Source of the DNA: Methylobacterium sp. Leaf108
GTDB lineage: Bacteria > Pseudomonadota > Alphaproteobacteria > Rhizobiales > Beijerinckiaceae
DNA length: 64,000 nt
Assembly: GCF_001423265.1 (NCBI RefSeq)
Contig: NZ_LMND01000031.1
Location: forward strand, 63,797 to 127,796
Direction: 5' to 3'
Position numbers and translations under genes: made by a program. Below are positions 52,786 to 61,784 of the stretch, one piece after another. The number at the start of each line of letters is the position of its first letter. Within the stretch, counting starts at the first letter, position 1. Below the pieces are notes generated by a model that worked only from the letters and a program-made list of their open reading frames with translations, was not told the DNA's origin and made no database searches.

Positions 52786-53930
52786 ACCGGTCCGCGGACA
52801 CGATCCTCGTCGCGGCGCAATCGGGCCGCGCCCTGGCGCAGGCGGCGCGCCGGGCCGGGCTCGTCCCCCTGGTGGTCGACCTGTTCGGCGATGCCGACAC
52901 CCTGGCGCTGGCGGGACGCCACCGGCTGGCGGCGGGGCGGTTCGGCGCCGGCCGCCTCGACGGCGACGCCCTGCTGGCGCACCTCGACGACCTCGCGGCC
53001 ACCGGCCCGACGCCGCTGGGCATCGTGCTCGGCTCAGGCTTCGAGGATGCCCCCGACCTCATCGCGAGAATCGCGACGCGCCATCGCCTGCTCGGCGCCT
53101 CGGCCGATGCGGTGGCGGCGCTGAAGGACCCGATCCGCTTCGCGTCCCTGTGCGAGCGCCTCGCCATCCCGCATCCGGCGGTCACCCGCGGGGCGGTCGC
53201 CGACCCGAAGGCCTGGCTCCTGAAGCGGGACGGCGGCTCGGGCGGCAGCCACATCCGCGCGGCGACCGCCGCCGCGCCGCCGCCGGGCGCCTATCTCCAG
53301 GCGCGGGTAAGAGGAAATGCCCACGCCCTCGCCTTCCTCGCCGACGGCCGCGACATCGCCGCGGTCGGGGTCACGGCGCAATGGAGCGACCCTTCGCGGA
53401 TCCGGCCCTTCCGCTACGGCGGCGCCGTCGAGCAGGCGCGGGACGCCACGCCCCTGCTGCCTCCCGCCCTCGTCGCCGCGGTGACGCGGGCGGCGGCGGC
53501 GCTCGTCTCCGCCACCGGCCTCACGGGGCTCGCCAGCGCCGACATCCTGGTCGACGGCGGGGCCTGGTGGCTCATGGAGATCAACCCGCGCCCCGGTGCC
53601 ACCCTCGACGTCCTCGACCGGCGCCCAGAACCGCTGCTGTCGGCGCATGTGGCGGCCCATCTCGGCCGTCTCCTGTCCGTCGGCGACGTTCCGGTGGATG
53701 CGGCGGCCGCGCGGATCTGTTACGCGACCACCGACTACGCCCCGGTGCCCCCCCTCGACTGGCCCGACCACGTGCGTGACCGCCCCCGCGCCGGCTCCCC
53801 GGTCGCACGGGGGGCGCCGCTCTGCACGGTGGTCGCCACGGGACGGGACGCATCGGACGCGCGCGCGATCTCGCAGGCGAGGGCCGACAGGCTCCGCGCC
53901 CGCCTCGGTTCTCAAGGAGTCCATCGATGA
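52782..53930 (+). CDS. ATP-grasp protein Orf5 of the H4MPT cluster, probable CTG start
   Basis: 382-aa ATP-grasp family protein named Orf5 in M. extorquens. ATP-grasp motifs include [19 protein letters not shown] and [20 protein letters not shown]. It is needed for H4MPT or methylofuran formation by cluster context, but the exact step is not visible. The only sensible start is CTG 52782 overlapping mtdB (CTGA); no ATG, GTG or TTG occurs near it. It overlaps mch by 4 nt. Confidence 0.82.
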   Translation: MNRSADTILVAAQSGRALAQAARRAGLVPLVVDLFGDADTLALAGRHRLAAGRFGAGRLDGDALLAHLDDLAATGPTPLGIVLGSGFEDAPDLIARIATRHRLLGASADAVAALKDPIRFASLCERLAIPHPAVTRGAVADPKAWLLKRDGGSGGSHIRAATAAAPPPGAYLQARVRGNAHALAFLADGRDIAAVGVTAQWSDPSRIRPFRYGGAVEQARDATPLLPPALVAAVTRAAAALVSATGLTGLASADILVDGGAWWLMEINPRPGATLDVLDRRPEPLLSAHVAAHLGRLLSVGDVPVDAAAARICYATTDYAPVPPLDWPDHVRDRPRAGSPVARGAPLCTVVATGRDASDARAISQARADRLRARLGSQGVHR

Positions 53931-54913
53931 GCACGACCCACACCGGCCCCGTCCGCACCAGCCCGAGCCTCAACGGCCTCACCGCCCCCCTGGTGGAGCG
54001 GCTGGTGGCCGAGGCCGAGAGCCTGCGCCTGTCGGTGACCACACAGCACGGCGCGCGCATGGTCGATGCCGGCGCTCGCGCGCGCGGATCGATCGAGGCC
54101 GGCCGGCGCATCGCCGAGATCTGCCTCGGGGGGCTGGGCACCGTCACGATCTCCCCCACCGGGCCGATCGCGGCCTGGCCGTATTCGGTGGTGGTCCATG
54201 CCGCCGATCCGGTGCTCGCCTGCCTCGGCAGCCAGTACGCCGGCTGGAGTCTCGCCGACGAGACCGGCGATTCCGGCTTCTTCGCCCTGGGGTCGGGCCC
54301 CGGCCGGGCGCTGGCGGTGGTCGAGGACCTCTACAAGGAACTCGGGTATCGCGATGCCGCCGGCGCCACCGCCCTGGTGCTGGAGAGCGCCAGCGCGCCC
54401 CCGGCCTCCGTCGTCGCCAAGGTCGCCGAGGCGGCAGGCCTGTCGCCCGAGGCCGTGACCTTCATCTACGCGCCGACCCAGAGCCTCGCCGGTTCCACCC
54501 AGGTGGTGGCCCGCGTCCTCGAGGTCGCCCTGCACAAGGCCCACACGGTCGGCTTCGACCTCCACAAGATCGTGGACGGCATCGGCTCGGCGCCGCTCTC
54601 GCCCCAGCATCCCGACTTCGTCAAGGCGATGGGCCGCACCAACGACGCCATCATCTACGGCGGCCGGGTGCAGCTGTTCGTGGAGGCCGATTCGGCCGAC
54701 GCCCGCCAGCTCGCCGAGCAGCTGCCCTCGACGACCTCCGCCGACCACGGCGCGCCCTTCGCCGACATCTTCTCGCGGGTGAACGGCGACTTCTACAAGA
54801 TCGACGGCGCCCTGTTCAGCCCGGCCGAGGTCATCGTGACCTCGCTCACCACCGGCGAGAGCTTTCGCGGGGGCAAGCTGATGCCCGAGCTGGTGGAAGC
54901 CTCGTTCAGCTGA
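53927..54913 (+). CDS. mch: Methenyl-H4MPT cyclohydrolase
   Basis: 328-aa Mch. Sequences [34 protein letters not shown] and [17 protein letters not shown] are characteristic. It hydrolyses methenyl-H4MPT to formyl-H4MPT, which Fhc then uses. It is translationally coupled to Orf5 (ATGA). Confidence 0.97.
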   Translation: MSTTHTGPVRTSPSLNGLTAPLVERLVAEAESLRLSVTTQHGARMVDAGARARGSIEAGRRIAEICLGGLGTVTISPTGPIAAWPYSVVVHAADPVLACLGSQYAGWSLADETGDSGFFALGSGPGRALAVVEDLYKELGYRDAAGATALVLESASAPPASVVAKVAEAAGLSPEAVTFIYAPTQSLAGSTQVVARVLEVALHKAHTVGFDLHKIVDGIGSAPLSPQHPDFVKAMGRTNDAIIYGGRVQLFVEADSADARQLAEQLPSTTSADHGAPFADIFSRVNGDFYKIDGALFSPAEVIVTSLTTGESFRGGKLMPELVEASFS

Positions 54914-54933
54914 GCACTTCCACAGGGTAGACG

Positions 54934-55012
54934 GGGGATCGCGACCGCTTCGGATATGGCGGCGATCCCCTCTCCCGACCCCCTTCGTGGGCCACCCTCC
55001 CCACGAAGGGGG
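54934..55012. repeat. Tandem palindromes between mch and orf7
   Basis: First stem GGGGATCGC (54934-54942) with 54962-54970; second stem 54979-54991 with 55000-55012, 13 bp perfect, 8-nt loop. The second falls in the same CTC/GAG-rich class as 45713-45804. No T-run, so read-through is likely. Confidence 0.7.
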
Positions 55013-55036
55013 CGGGTGACGTCAGAGAAAACCTCC

Positions 55037-55945
55037 ATGCGCATCGGGCTCGCCGCCGACAACGGCAATTGGCACAAGGGGCGCCTCCTGGCGGCCCTGC
55101 GGACGCTCGGGGCCGAGCCGGTGTTGTTCTCGCTGGCCGACGTCGCCATCGTCACCGACGGGGGCGAGCCGCTGCGGGTGCCGGGCTTCCCCGACGGCCT
55201 GCCGGACGGCGTCCTCCTGCGCACCGTCGCCGGAGGGACCTTCGAGGCGACCACCATGCGGCTCGGCGTGCTGCACGCCCTGGTGGCGGCGGGCACCACC
55301 GTCTGGAACGCGCCCGTGGCCATCGAGCGCTCCGTGGACAAGGCGATGACGAGCCTGCTCATCGCCCGCGCCGGCCTGCCGACGCCCGACACCTTCGTGG
55401 TCTCGAGGCGCGAGGCCGCCGCCGCCATCGTCGCCCGCGAGGCGGCCCCGGGCCGTCCGCTGGTCCTGAAACCCCTGTTCGGGTCGCAGGGAGAGGGGCT
55501 CCAGCTCGTCGAACGACCGGAGGACCTGCCCGACGAGGCGGCCGTGTCGCGGGTCTACTACCTGCAGCGCTACGTGCCGCGCAGCGACGGGCTGTGGCGC
55601 GACTTCCGCGTCTTCGTCTGCGAGGGCCGCGCCATCGCCGGCATGATCCGCGAGGGCGACGGCTGGATCACCAACGTCCATCGCGGCGGCCGGCCGCTGC
55701 CCTGGGCGATGCCGCGCCAGGCCGCCGACCTCGCCGAGCGCACCGCGCAGGCGGTGGGCGTCGACTACACCGGCGTCGACCTCGTCGAGGACGGGGAGGG
55801 CGGCTACCAGGTGCTCGAGGTGAACTCGATGCCGGCCTGGTCGGGCCTGCAGAAGGTCACCGAGGTCGACATCGCGCTCAGCGTGGCGCGCGGCTTCCTC
55901 GCGGCGGTGCGCGCCGGCCACGCCCCGCGGCTGGTGGTGATGTGA
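55037..55945 (+). CDS. RimK-like ATP-grasp ligase Orf7
   Basis: 302-aa ATP-grasp ligase similar to RimK and to the glutamate ligases of coenzyme synthesis (Orf7 in M. extorquens). Motifs include VLKPLFGSQGEGLQLV (ATP loop) and YQVLEVNSMPAWSGLQ (metal site). It probably adds an amino acid such as glutamate to methylofuran or a pterin. The stop overlaps the next start (GTGATGTGA region). Confidence 0.87.
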   Translation: MRIGLAADNGNWHKGRLLAALRTLGAEPVLFSLADVAIVTDGGEPLRVPGFPDGLPDGVLLRTVAGGTFEATTMRLGVLHALVAAGTTVWNAPVAIERSVDKAMTSLLIARAGLPTPDTFVVSRREAAAAIVAREAAPGRPLVLKPLFGSQGEGLQLVERPEDLPDEAAVSRVYYLQRYVPRSDGLWRDFRVFVCEGRAIAGMIREGDGWITNVHRGGRPLPWAMPRQAADLAERTAQAVGVDYTGVDLVEDGEGGYQVLEVNSMPAWSGLQKVTEVDIALSVARGFLAAVRAGHAPRLVVM

Positions 55946-56763
55946 CGCTGCTCCCGCCCGCCGCCGTCGCGGCGGCCTACGAGGCCTGCTGCCTGGCCGA
56001 ACTCGACGCGCTGAAGCCCGGCAACGTCCACGTCTTCTCGGCCGGCCACCGCATGGACGCGGCCGATTTCGTCACCAGCGCCGCCGTCTCGGCGCCCCAC
56101 CTCGCCAAGGCCGGGGCCGGCCTCGGGCAACGGGTGCTGGGCGGGGTCGAGGCCACGATGGCGGCCGTGGGCCAGAACACCAACCTCGGCATCCTGCTCC
56201 TGTGCGCCCCGCTGGCCATGGCCGCCGAACGCGGCATCCCGCTCGGCGACGTGCTGGACGGGCTGGAGGCGCAGGACGCCGCCGACGTCTTCGCCGCGAT
56301 CCGGATCGCCAATCCGGGCGGGCTCGGCGCCGCGGCGCGCCACGACGTCCACGAGGCCGCCCCCGCCTCGCTGCTGGCGGCGATGGCCGAGGCCGCCCCG
56401 CGCGACCGCATCGCCGGGGCCTACGTCACCGGGTTCTCGGATCTTGCCGCCATCGGCCTGCCGGCCCTGGCCGCCGCCCGTGGCCGCGGGCTGGCGCCGC
56501 CCTGGACGACCACAGCCGTGTTCCTCGCCTATCTCGCGGCCGTGCCCGACAGCCATGTGGCCCGCAAGCACGGGGCGGCCCGGGCCGAGGCGGTGCGGAG
56601 CGAAGCCCGGGCCCTGCTGTCCCTCGACCTGGCGACGGGCCCCGTTTCCGCCCTGCTCGCCCACGACGCGCGGCTGAAGGCCGAGGCGATCAACCCGGGC
56701 ACCAGCGCCGATTTCACCGTGGCGACCCTGTTCTGCGACGCCCTCGCCCTGCCCGTGGCGTGA
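55942..56763 (+). CDS. CitG-like triphosphoribosyl-dephospho-CoA synthase homologue Orf17
   Basis: 273-aa CitG/MdcB-family protein (Orf17 in M. extorquens). ELDALKPGNVHVFSAGHRMDAADF and GQNTNLGILLLCAPLA are the family motifs. In citrate lyase the enzyme attaches a triphosphoribosyl group to dephospho-CoA; here it may act in H4MPT or methylofuran synthesis, as context suggests. Start GTG 55942 overlaps the orf7 stop. A 234-bp gap leads to fae. Confidence 0.87.
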   Translation: MTLLPPAAVAAAYEACCLAELDALKPGNVHVFSAGHRMDAADFVTSAAVSAPHLAKAGAGLGQRVLGGVEATMAAVGQNTNLGILLLCAPLAMAAERGIPLGDVLDGLEAQDAADVFAAIRIANPGGLGAAARHDVHEAAPASLLAAMAEAAPRDRIAGAYVTGFSDLAAIGLPALAAARGRGLAPPWTTTAVFLAYLAAVPDSHVARKHGAARAEAVRSEARALLSLDLATGPVSALLAHDARLKAEAINPGTSADFTVATLFCDALALPVA

Positions 56764-56939
56764 GCCCGACGGCCGGCGAGCCCTCCTCGCCCCCGGATGG
56801 CGGCCGCTCGATAATTCCGCACCCTCCCGGCCGCAGGCGGGTTGTTCCGGGCAGGAGCCCAGAGTAGGGTCCGCGCCGCGATCCGGGCAAACCGGTCCGG
56901 CCCGAACGGGGCTGGACGCCGTGAACAAGGATGGCTTTG

Positions 56940-56965
56940 GGCCGCGTCCGACTCCGGATGCGGCC
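56940..56965 (+). promoter_or_regulatory. Stable 5' leader hairpin before fae
   Basis: Ten-pair stem (56940-56949 with 56956-56965, one G-T) and loop GACTCC, 32 nt before the fae ATG, followed by the GGGAG ribosome site. Such hairpins can stabilise mRNA of very abundant proteins. Inference only. Confidence 0.5.
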
Positions 56966-56997
56966 GCGTCTTTCAAGACTACCGGGAGAAACCCCAC

Positions 56998-57510
56998 ATG
57001 GCGAAAATCACCAAGGTTATGGTCGGCGAGGCTCTCGTCGGCGACGGCAACGAGGTCGCCCACATCGATCTCATCATCGGACCGCGCGGTTCGCCTGCCG
57101 AGACCGCCTTCTGCAACGGCCTCGTGAACAACAAGCACGGCTTCACCAGCCTGCTCGCGGTCATCGCGCCGAACCTACCCTGCAAGCCCAACACCCTGAT
57201 GTTCAACAAGGTCACCATCAACGACGCCCGTCAGGCCGTCCAGATGTTCGGCCCTGCTCAGCACGGCGTCGCCAAGGCCGTCCAGGACGCGGTTGCCGAA
57301 GGCACCATCCCGGCCGACGAAGCCGACGACCTGTTCATCCTGGTCGGCGTGTTCATCCACTGGGAAGCGGCCGACGACGCCAAGATCCAGAAGTACAACT
57401 ACGACGCCGTCAAGCTCTCGATCGAGCGCGCCGTGAAGGGCGAGCCCACCGCGGCCGTCGTCACCGAGCAGCGCAACTCGGCCTCGCACCCCTTCGCCGC
57501 GAACGCTTAG
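56998..57510 (+). CDS. fae: Formaldehyde-activating enzyme
   Basis: 170-aa Fae, very close to Fae1 of M. extorquens. It condenses formaldehyde with H4MPT to methylene-H4MPT. Conserved His22 ([14 protein letters not shown]) and the [31 protein letters not shown] stretch form the active site region; [14 protein letters not shown] follows. Codon choice is strongly biased. A GGGAG site and a hairpin precede it. Confidence 0.98.
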   Translation: MAKITKVMVGEALVGDGNEVAHIDLIIGPRGSPAETAFCNGLVNNKHGFTSLLAVIAPNLPCKPNTLMFNKVTINDARQAVQMFGPAQHGVAKAVQDAVAEGTIPADEADDLFILVGVFIHWEAADDAKIQKYNYDAVKLSIERAVKGEPTAAVVTEQRNSASHPFAANA

Positions 57511-57608
57511 ATTGGGGGCAGTCCTGGGCAGAGCGAGCCTCCGCCCGTACCGCGGGGCCTGCTCCAGCGACTGGCTTCCATCTTCCTCGGACGATGAACT
57601 TCTTTGCG

Positions 57609-57638
57609 TGGGGCGGCTTCGGCCGCCCCATTCTTTTT
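57609..57638 (+). terminator. Intrinsic terminator after fae
   Basis: GGGGCGGC, TTCG loop, GCCGCCCC, then ATTCTTTTT. The UUCG tetraloop and T-run make this one of the clearest terminators in the window. Confidence 0.92.
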
Positions 57639-57648
57639 GGCGGCCCCG

Positions 57649-58347
57649 TCACCCCGTGACCGCACCGCGGCCGAGGCGTCCGTCGTGGATCGCCGAGGCG
57701 ACCAGGGCCCCGGCGACCCCGATCGCCGCCAGCGCCGCGAGGTCCTCCGGCCCGCGCACGCCGCCCGCCGCGTAGAAGCGCCGGCCGGGATGGGCCGCCG
57801 CGAGGCCCGCGAGCCGCGCCATGTCCGGCCCCGCCCCGGTGCCGATGCTGGCCAGGGTCATCACGATCACCTCGCCCGGCCAGGCCTGTGCATCGGCGTG
57901 GAGGCACGCCGGCCCCAGGGCCTGCCCGCCGCGGGTATCGAGGGAGAACACCGCCCGGTCGCCGAGCGCCCGTACCAGGGCCGCATCCGTCTGGCTCTCG
58001 CTGCCGATCACCGGCCGGCCGAGCTCTTCACTCAGGAATGCATCGGCGGAATCACGATCGCGAAATCCCGCATCGACCCACAGCGTCACCCCCGGGCAGG
58101 CCGCCGCGATCCGGCGCAGGCTCGCCAGATCCGGGCTTGCGCCCTCCACGATCGCATCGAGGTCGGCGACGTAGAGGGTCGCGGCACCGGTCGCCCCGAT
58201 CAGCCCGCGAGCGACGTCGGCGGGGGCGGACCCCTTTGCCAAGGGCGTCACGATCGGGGCATAGGAGTCGCGCATCCCGGCCCGCGCCCGCACCACCAGC
58301 CCGTGGCGCAGGTCGATCACCGGGATCACCTCGAACGCGTCGCCCAT
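57649..58347 (-). CDS. HisA/HisF-family protein of the H4MPT cluster
   Basis: 232-aa TIM barrel resembling HisA: VIPVIDLRHGLVVRARAG and YAAGGVRGPEDLAAL keep the catalytic-type Asp and phosphate-binding Gly. It belongs to the hisAF-related group found near C1 or methanogenesis genes rather than the histidine operon. Start 58347 has GGAGG upstream. Substrate unknown; an aminofuran or pterin precursor is a guess. Confidence 0.82.
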   Translation of the reverse strand: MGDAFEVIPVIDLRHGLVVRARAGMRDSYAPIVTPLAKGSAPADVARGLIGATGAATLYVADLDAIVEGASPDLASLRRIAAACPGVTLWVDAGFRDRDSADAFLSEELGRPVIGSESQTDAALVRALGDRAVFSLDTRGGQALGPACLHADAQAWPGEVIVMTLASIGTGAGPDMARLAGLAAAHPGRRFYAAGGVRGPEDLAALAAIGVAGALVASAIHDGRLGRGAVTG

Positions 58348-58372
58348 CCGTTTCCTCCGTCGAGCCACCGCC

Positions 58373-59470
58373 GTGACAGATCCAGCCCTGCCCTCGACGT
58401 CGCCGGTGATCGGCTGGGATCTCGGGGGGGTCCATGTCAAGGCGGCCCTGGTGCGGGACGGCCGGGTGGTGGAGGTGGTCCAGGCGCCGTGCCGGCTGTG
58501 GGAGGGGGTCGGCGCCATCGACGACGCCCTCGGCCTGCTGCCGGAGGTCTTTCGCGGACAGGCCCGCCACGCCGTCACCATGACCGGCGAACTCACCGAC
58601 TGCTTTTCGGACCGGACCGACGGCGTCGGGCAGATCGCGGAGTGGGCCGCGCGGACCCTGCGCGGATCGGTGGCGATCTACGGCGGACGCGCCGGCCTCG
58701 TCGCGCCCGAAGCCGCGCGCCGAGCGGCCGCCGACATCGCCTCGGCCAATTGGCACGCCACCGCGGCCCTGGCCGGGCAGGGCGTTCGCGCGGGCCTCCT
58801 CGTCGACATCGGCTCGACCACCGCCGACCTGATCCCGATCCGCGACGGGCTGCCGGCGGCCACCGGCTACAGCGACGCCGAGCGGCTGGAGACGGGCGAA
58901 CTCGTCTACACCGGGGTGGTGCGCACGCCGGTGCTGGCCCTGTGCCGCCACGTTCCGTTCCGGGGCCGGCGCACGGCGCTGATGGCGGAAGTCTTCGCCA
59001 CCACGGCGGACGTCTACCGGATCACCGGCGACCTCCCCGCCGGGGCCGACCAGCAGGACAGCGCCGACCTCAAGGGCAAGTCCGTCCCCGAGAGCGAGAC
59101 CCGGCTCGCCCGGATGATCGGACGCGACCACGGCGAGGGCGGCACGGCGGACTGGCGCGCGCTCGCCGACCATGTGGCGGAGGCGCAGCTGCGCCTCGTC
59201 CACGACGCGGCCGCCCGGCTGCTGTCGCACCCCGACATGCCCGGCGACGCGCCCTTCGTGGTCTGCGGCGCCGGCCGCTTCCTGGCCGAGCGCCTGGCCC
59301 GGCGCCTCGGCCGCGCCGGCATCGCCTTCACCGACCTGATCGCCCCTCGGCTTCCCAGCGGGGAGGGGGCGGAATGGGCCTCCACCTGCGGCCCGGCCGT
59401 GGCGGTGGCCCTGCTCGCCGAGGTAGCGCCGGGCCCGACCTCGCCCCCATCCGACCGGAGCCCCTCATGA
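58373..59470 (+). CDS. MfnF-like hydantoinase/oxoprolinase-family protein
   Basis: 365-aa ASKHA-type protein: PVIGWDLGGVHVKAALVRDGRVVEV, VDIGSTTADLIPIRDG and VVCGAGRFLAERLAR. It matches the H4MPT-linked family that includes MfnF, which joins the furan and tyramine parts of methanofuran in archaea. It probably works in methylofuran synthesis. GTG start 58373 has no clear ribosome site and lies 25 bp from the divergent HisA-like gene. Confidence 0.85.
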   Translation: MTDPALPSTSPVIGWDLGGVHVKAALVRDGRVVEVVQAPCRLWEGVGAIDDALGLLPEVFRGQARHAVTMTGELTDCFSDRTDGVGQIAEWAARTLRGSVAIYGGRAGLVAPEAARRAAADIASANWHATAALAGQGVRAGLLVDIGSTTADLIPIRDGLPAATGYSDAERLETGELVYTGVVRTPVLALCRHVPFRGRRTALMAEVFATTADVYRITGDLPAGADQQDSADLKGKSVPESETRLARMIGRDHGEGGTADWRALADHVAEAQLRLVHDAAARLLSHPDMPGDAPFVVCGAGRFLAERLARRLGRAGIAFTDLIAPRLPSGEGAEWASTCGPAVAVALLAEVAPGPTSPPSDRSPS

Positions 59471-59667
59471 GCCACGCCCAGAAACTCGCCCGCATCCTCG
59501 CCGCGCGCTCGGGCGCCGACATCGAGCTCGCCATCGCAACCCAGGGTGGCCAGACCCTCAAGCTGCTGGCGACGCCCGATCAGGTCGACCGGCTGATCGA
59601 CGAATTGGAGGATATCCTCAACTCGCCGGCCGACGAGGGGACCGGCGAGCCGCCGGAGGCGGCGTGA
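59467..59667 (+). CDS. Small protein, unknown, coupled to the MfnF-like gene
   Basis: 66-aa acidic protein (SHAQKLARILAARSGADIELAIATQGGQTLKLLATPDQVDRLIDELEDIL). The ATG overlaps the previous stop (ATGA). No motif is seen, and a small helix-strand-helix fold is likely. Context puts it in methylofuran or H4MPT synthesis. It converges on the beta-propeller gene with a 9-bp gap. Confidence 0.75.
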   Translation: MSHAQKLARILAARSGADIELAIATQGGQTLKLLATPDQVDRLIDELEDILNSPADEGTGEPPEAA

Positions 59668-59676
59668 GGCCAGGGG

Positions 59677-60627
59677 CTAGCGCAAGAAATCCCCGAACGC
59701 CCTCGGCCCGTCCGACATCTTGATCTCCCCGGTCACGGCGAGCGTGCCGGCGTCGATCACGCTCAGCGTGTTGTCGCCCCAATTGGCGACATAGAGCCGG
59801 CGCCCGTCCCTGGTGGCGGCGATGCCTTCGGGATGGTCGCCGACGTCGATGGTCTTGAGGGTCTTCAGGGTGGCGAGGTCGAACACCGTCACGGTGTTCC
59901 CGTACTGGTCGGTGACGAAGCCGCGCCCCCCGGCCAGCGCCACCACGTAGGGCCGCTCGCCCGTGGCGGCACGGCCGACCTCGCGGGCGGCGGCGACGTC
60001 GATCACCGACACGTCGTTGCCGGTGACGTTGGCGGTGTAGGCGCGCGCGCCGGTCGCATCGAGGGTGAGGCCGAAGGGGTGGTGGCCGACCTTGACGCGT
60101 GCCGTCTCGCGCCGGGTGGCGAGGGCGACGATGGAGACGGAATCGTCCTCGCGGTTGGCAACGAGCAGCGTGGCACCGTCCGGCGTCACGGCGAGGCCCG
60201 AGGGCGAGGCGCCCACCGCGATCTCGCCGTCGGGGGCGAGGGTGCCGTCCCTCGGCACCAGGACGAAGACGCGAGCGGCGTACCAATCGGCCACGTAGAC
60301 CGCTCCGGAGACCGGGTCGACGGCGATGCCCAGCGGCCCGCCGGGGAGGGGGACGAGGCCGATGACCCGGCGGGTGGCGAGGTCGATCACCGCCAGCCCC
60401 GGCCCGTCGGGCCGGGTGACGTAGGCGGTGGCCCTGTCGGGGGACAGGGCGACCCCGGCGGGCGAGCCCGCCACCGGGATCGTGGCGACGACGGCGCCGC
60501 CGTCGAGATCGACGATCTCGACGGCATTGGCGCCCTGCACCGTCACCACGGCCTGCGCCGCCAACGCGGCGGGAGCCGTCGCGATCAACGCGACGAGGCA
60601 GGCCGCGACGAGGCGCGGACGGCTCAC
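59677..60627 (-). CDS. Exported YVTN-repeat beta-propeller protein
   Basis: 316-aa protein with a signal peptide (LVAACLVALIATAPAALA/AQAVV) and about seven YVTN-type repeats (for example AYVTRPDGPGLAVIDLATRRVIGLVPL, YVANWGDNTLSVIDA). Related propellers occur near PQQ enzymes. GTG start 60627 overlaps the MxaD-like stop by 4 nt. No heme or PQQ site is apparent. Confidence 0.85.
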   Translation of the reverse strand: MSRPRLVAACLVALIATAPAALAAQAVVTVQGANAVEIVDLDGGAVVATIPVAGSPAGVALSPDRATAYVTRPDGPGLAVIDLATRRVIGLVPLPGGPLGIAVDPVSGAVYVADWYAARVFVLVPRDGTLAPDGEIAVGASPSGLAVTPDGATLLVANREDDSVSIVALATRRETARVKVGHHPFGLTLDATGARAYTANVTGNDVSVIDVAAAREVGRAATGERPYVVALAGGRGFVTDQYGNTVTVFDLATLKTLKTIDVGDHPEGIAATRDGRRLYVANWGDNTLSVIDAGTLAVTGEIKMSDGPRAFGDFLR

Positions 60628-61154
60628 GAGCCCTTCTCGACCTTCGTCTTCAGGTTCTCGAGGCCGGCCTTGTAGAGGCCGAGGACCGCCTTCTTTGAGG
60701 CCTCGTCGTTGAGGTCGGCCGGGGGATCGTTGTTCATGTAGCCCCGGTAGAACGCCCCCTTCCAGGTGACCTTGGTCTTGGCGCCGTCGCCCTCGACCTC
60801 GATCGTGGAGGAATAGTCGTTCACCGGCAGGGTCTTCACGTCGACCTTGGTGATCCGGTAGGAGAGGGTCTTCTTGTCGGCGTCGCGCTTGTTGAGCTCC
60901 TCCTCGACGGTGGCGCCGCCCTTGAGCGTCAGCACGCGGGTGGCCTTGGCGTCGTTGCCGCCCTTGCCCTCGGTCTTCTCGACCACCGGGATCCAGCTCG
61001 CGTCCTGGAACTCGCCGACGACGGCCCAGACCTTGTCGGCGGGGGCGGCGATCTCGATCGAGTCCGAAACCTTCTGGCGGGTCGGGCCGTGGGCCTGCGC
61101 CGCGAAGGACACCGTGGCGAGCGCCGCCACGGCGGCCAGCGTCATGACTTTCAT
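60624..61154 (-). CDS. MxaD-like SRPBCC periplasmic protein
   Basis: 176-aa protein with a signal peptide (TLAAVAALATVSFAAQA/HGPT) and an SRPBCC fold (SIEIAAPADKVWAVVGEFQDASWIP). The start of the mature part (AHGPTRQKV) and length resemble MxaD, which in M. extorquens helps methanol dehydrogenase work with its cytochrome. The precise partner here is unproved. It is followed by the propeller gene. Confidence 0.8.
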   Translation of the reverse strand: MKVMTLAAVAALATVSFAAQAHGPTRQKVSDSIEIAAPADKVWAVVGEFQDASWIPVVEKTEGKGGNDAKATRVLTLKGGATVEEELNKRDADKKTLSYRITKVDVKTLPVNDYSSTIEVEGDGAKTKVTWKGAFYRGYMNNDPPADLNDEASKKAVLGLYKAGLENLKTKVEKGS

Positions 61155-61183
61155 GTGTTCGTTCTCCTTGGACGAGCCGCGGT

Positions 61184-61780
61184 TCAGCCGGCGGCGTCGG
61201 GTTGTGCGAGGACGGGACCGTCGCGCCCGAGGGCGGCGGCGACCTTGTCCTCGATCCAGCTCCAGGCCTCGCGCTCGGCAGGCCCGGCGGTCTTGGATAT
61301 CGCGATGGCGTGGTAGGCCATCTCCGTCAGGATCTTCTCGGGCTCCAGCATGGTCAGGCGCGTCGAGAGGATCGCCGCCTCCAGCACCGCGCCCTGTGCC
61401 CGGTTGTAGCCGATGAACGGGGTGTGGCTCTCCCGATGGACCATGCGGCCGCGGTAGCGCGGGCGGGTCTCGTTCTCCTCCACCGCCACCACCTCGAACT
61501 CGGCATGGCCGAAGCTCTCGGCCAGGCGCACGCCGGGAATGACCGCGCAGGGCAGGGTGGCCCACTCGCGCCGGCCGGTGACGGCGCCGGCGATCACCCG
61601 GATGTCGCGCGGGCTCGAGGCGGCGAACACCGGGTTGGCCTCGAGGTTGAGGATGGTGGGCGAGGGCCGGAACGGGGCGAGGATCCACTCCCCGCCGTCC
61701 TCGATCAGGCCGAACGGCACGAGATGGACGTCGCCCTCGGCCGAGCGCGTCGTCACCACGGTTTCCAGGATCAAGGGCAC
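61184..61780 (-). CDS. DUF447 family protein
   Basis: 198-aa DUF447 protein: ILETVVTTRSAEGDVHLVPFGLI and RPSPTILNLEANPVFAASS. The family is flavin-reductase-like in predicted fold and is found in methanogens and H4MPT-using methylotrophs. GTG start 61780 lies 4 nt after the stop of the DHPS-like gene, so they form one operon. Role unknown, probably in pterin or furan cofactor synthesis. Confidence 0.82.
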   Translation of the reverse strand: MPLILETVVTTRSAEGDVHLVPFGLIEDGGEWILAPFRPSPTILNLEANPVFAASSPRDIRVIAGAVTGRREWATLPCAVIPGVRLAESFGHAEFEVVAVEENETRPRYRGRMVHRESHTPFIGYNRAQGAVLEAAILSTRLTMLEPEKILTEMAYHAIAISKTAGPAEREAWSWIEDKVAAALGRDGPVLAQPDAAG

Positions 61781-61784
61781 CGAC

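Noticed and set aside
56921-57127. 68-codon frame starting at GTG upstream of fae
   Set aside because: It runs out of frame through fae; the real product is strongly conserved Fae.
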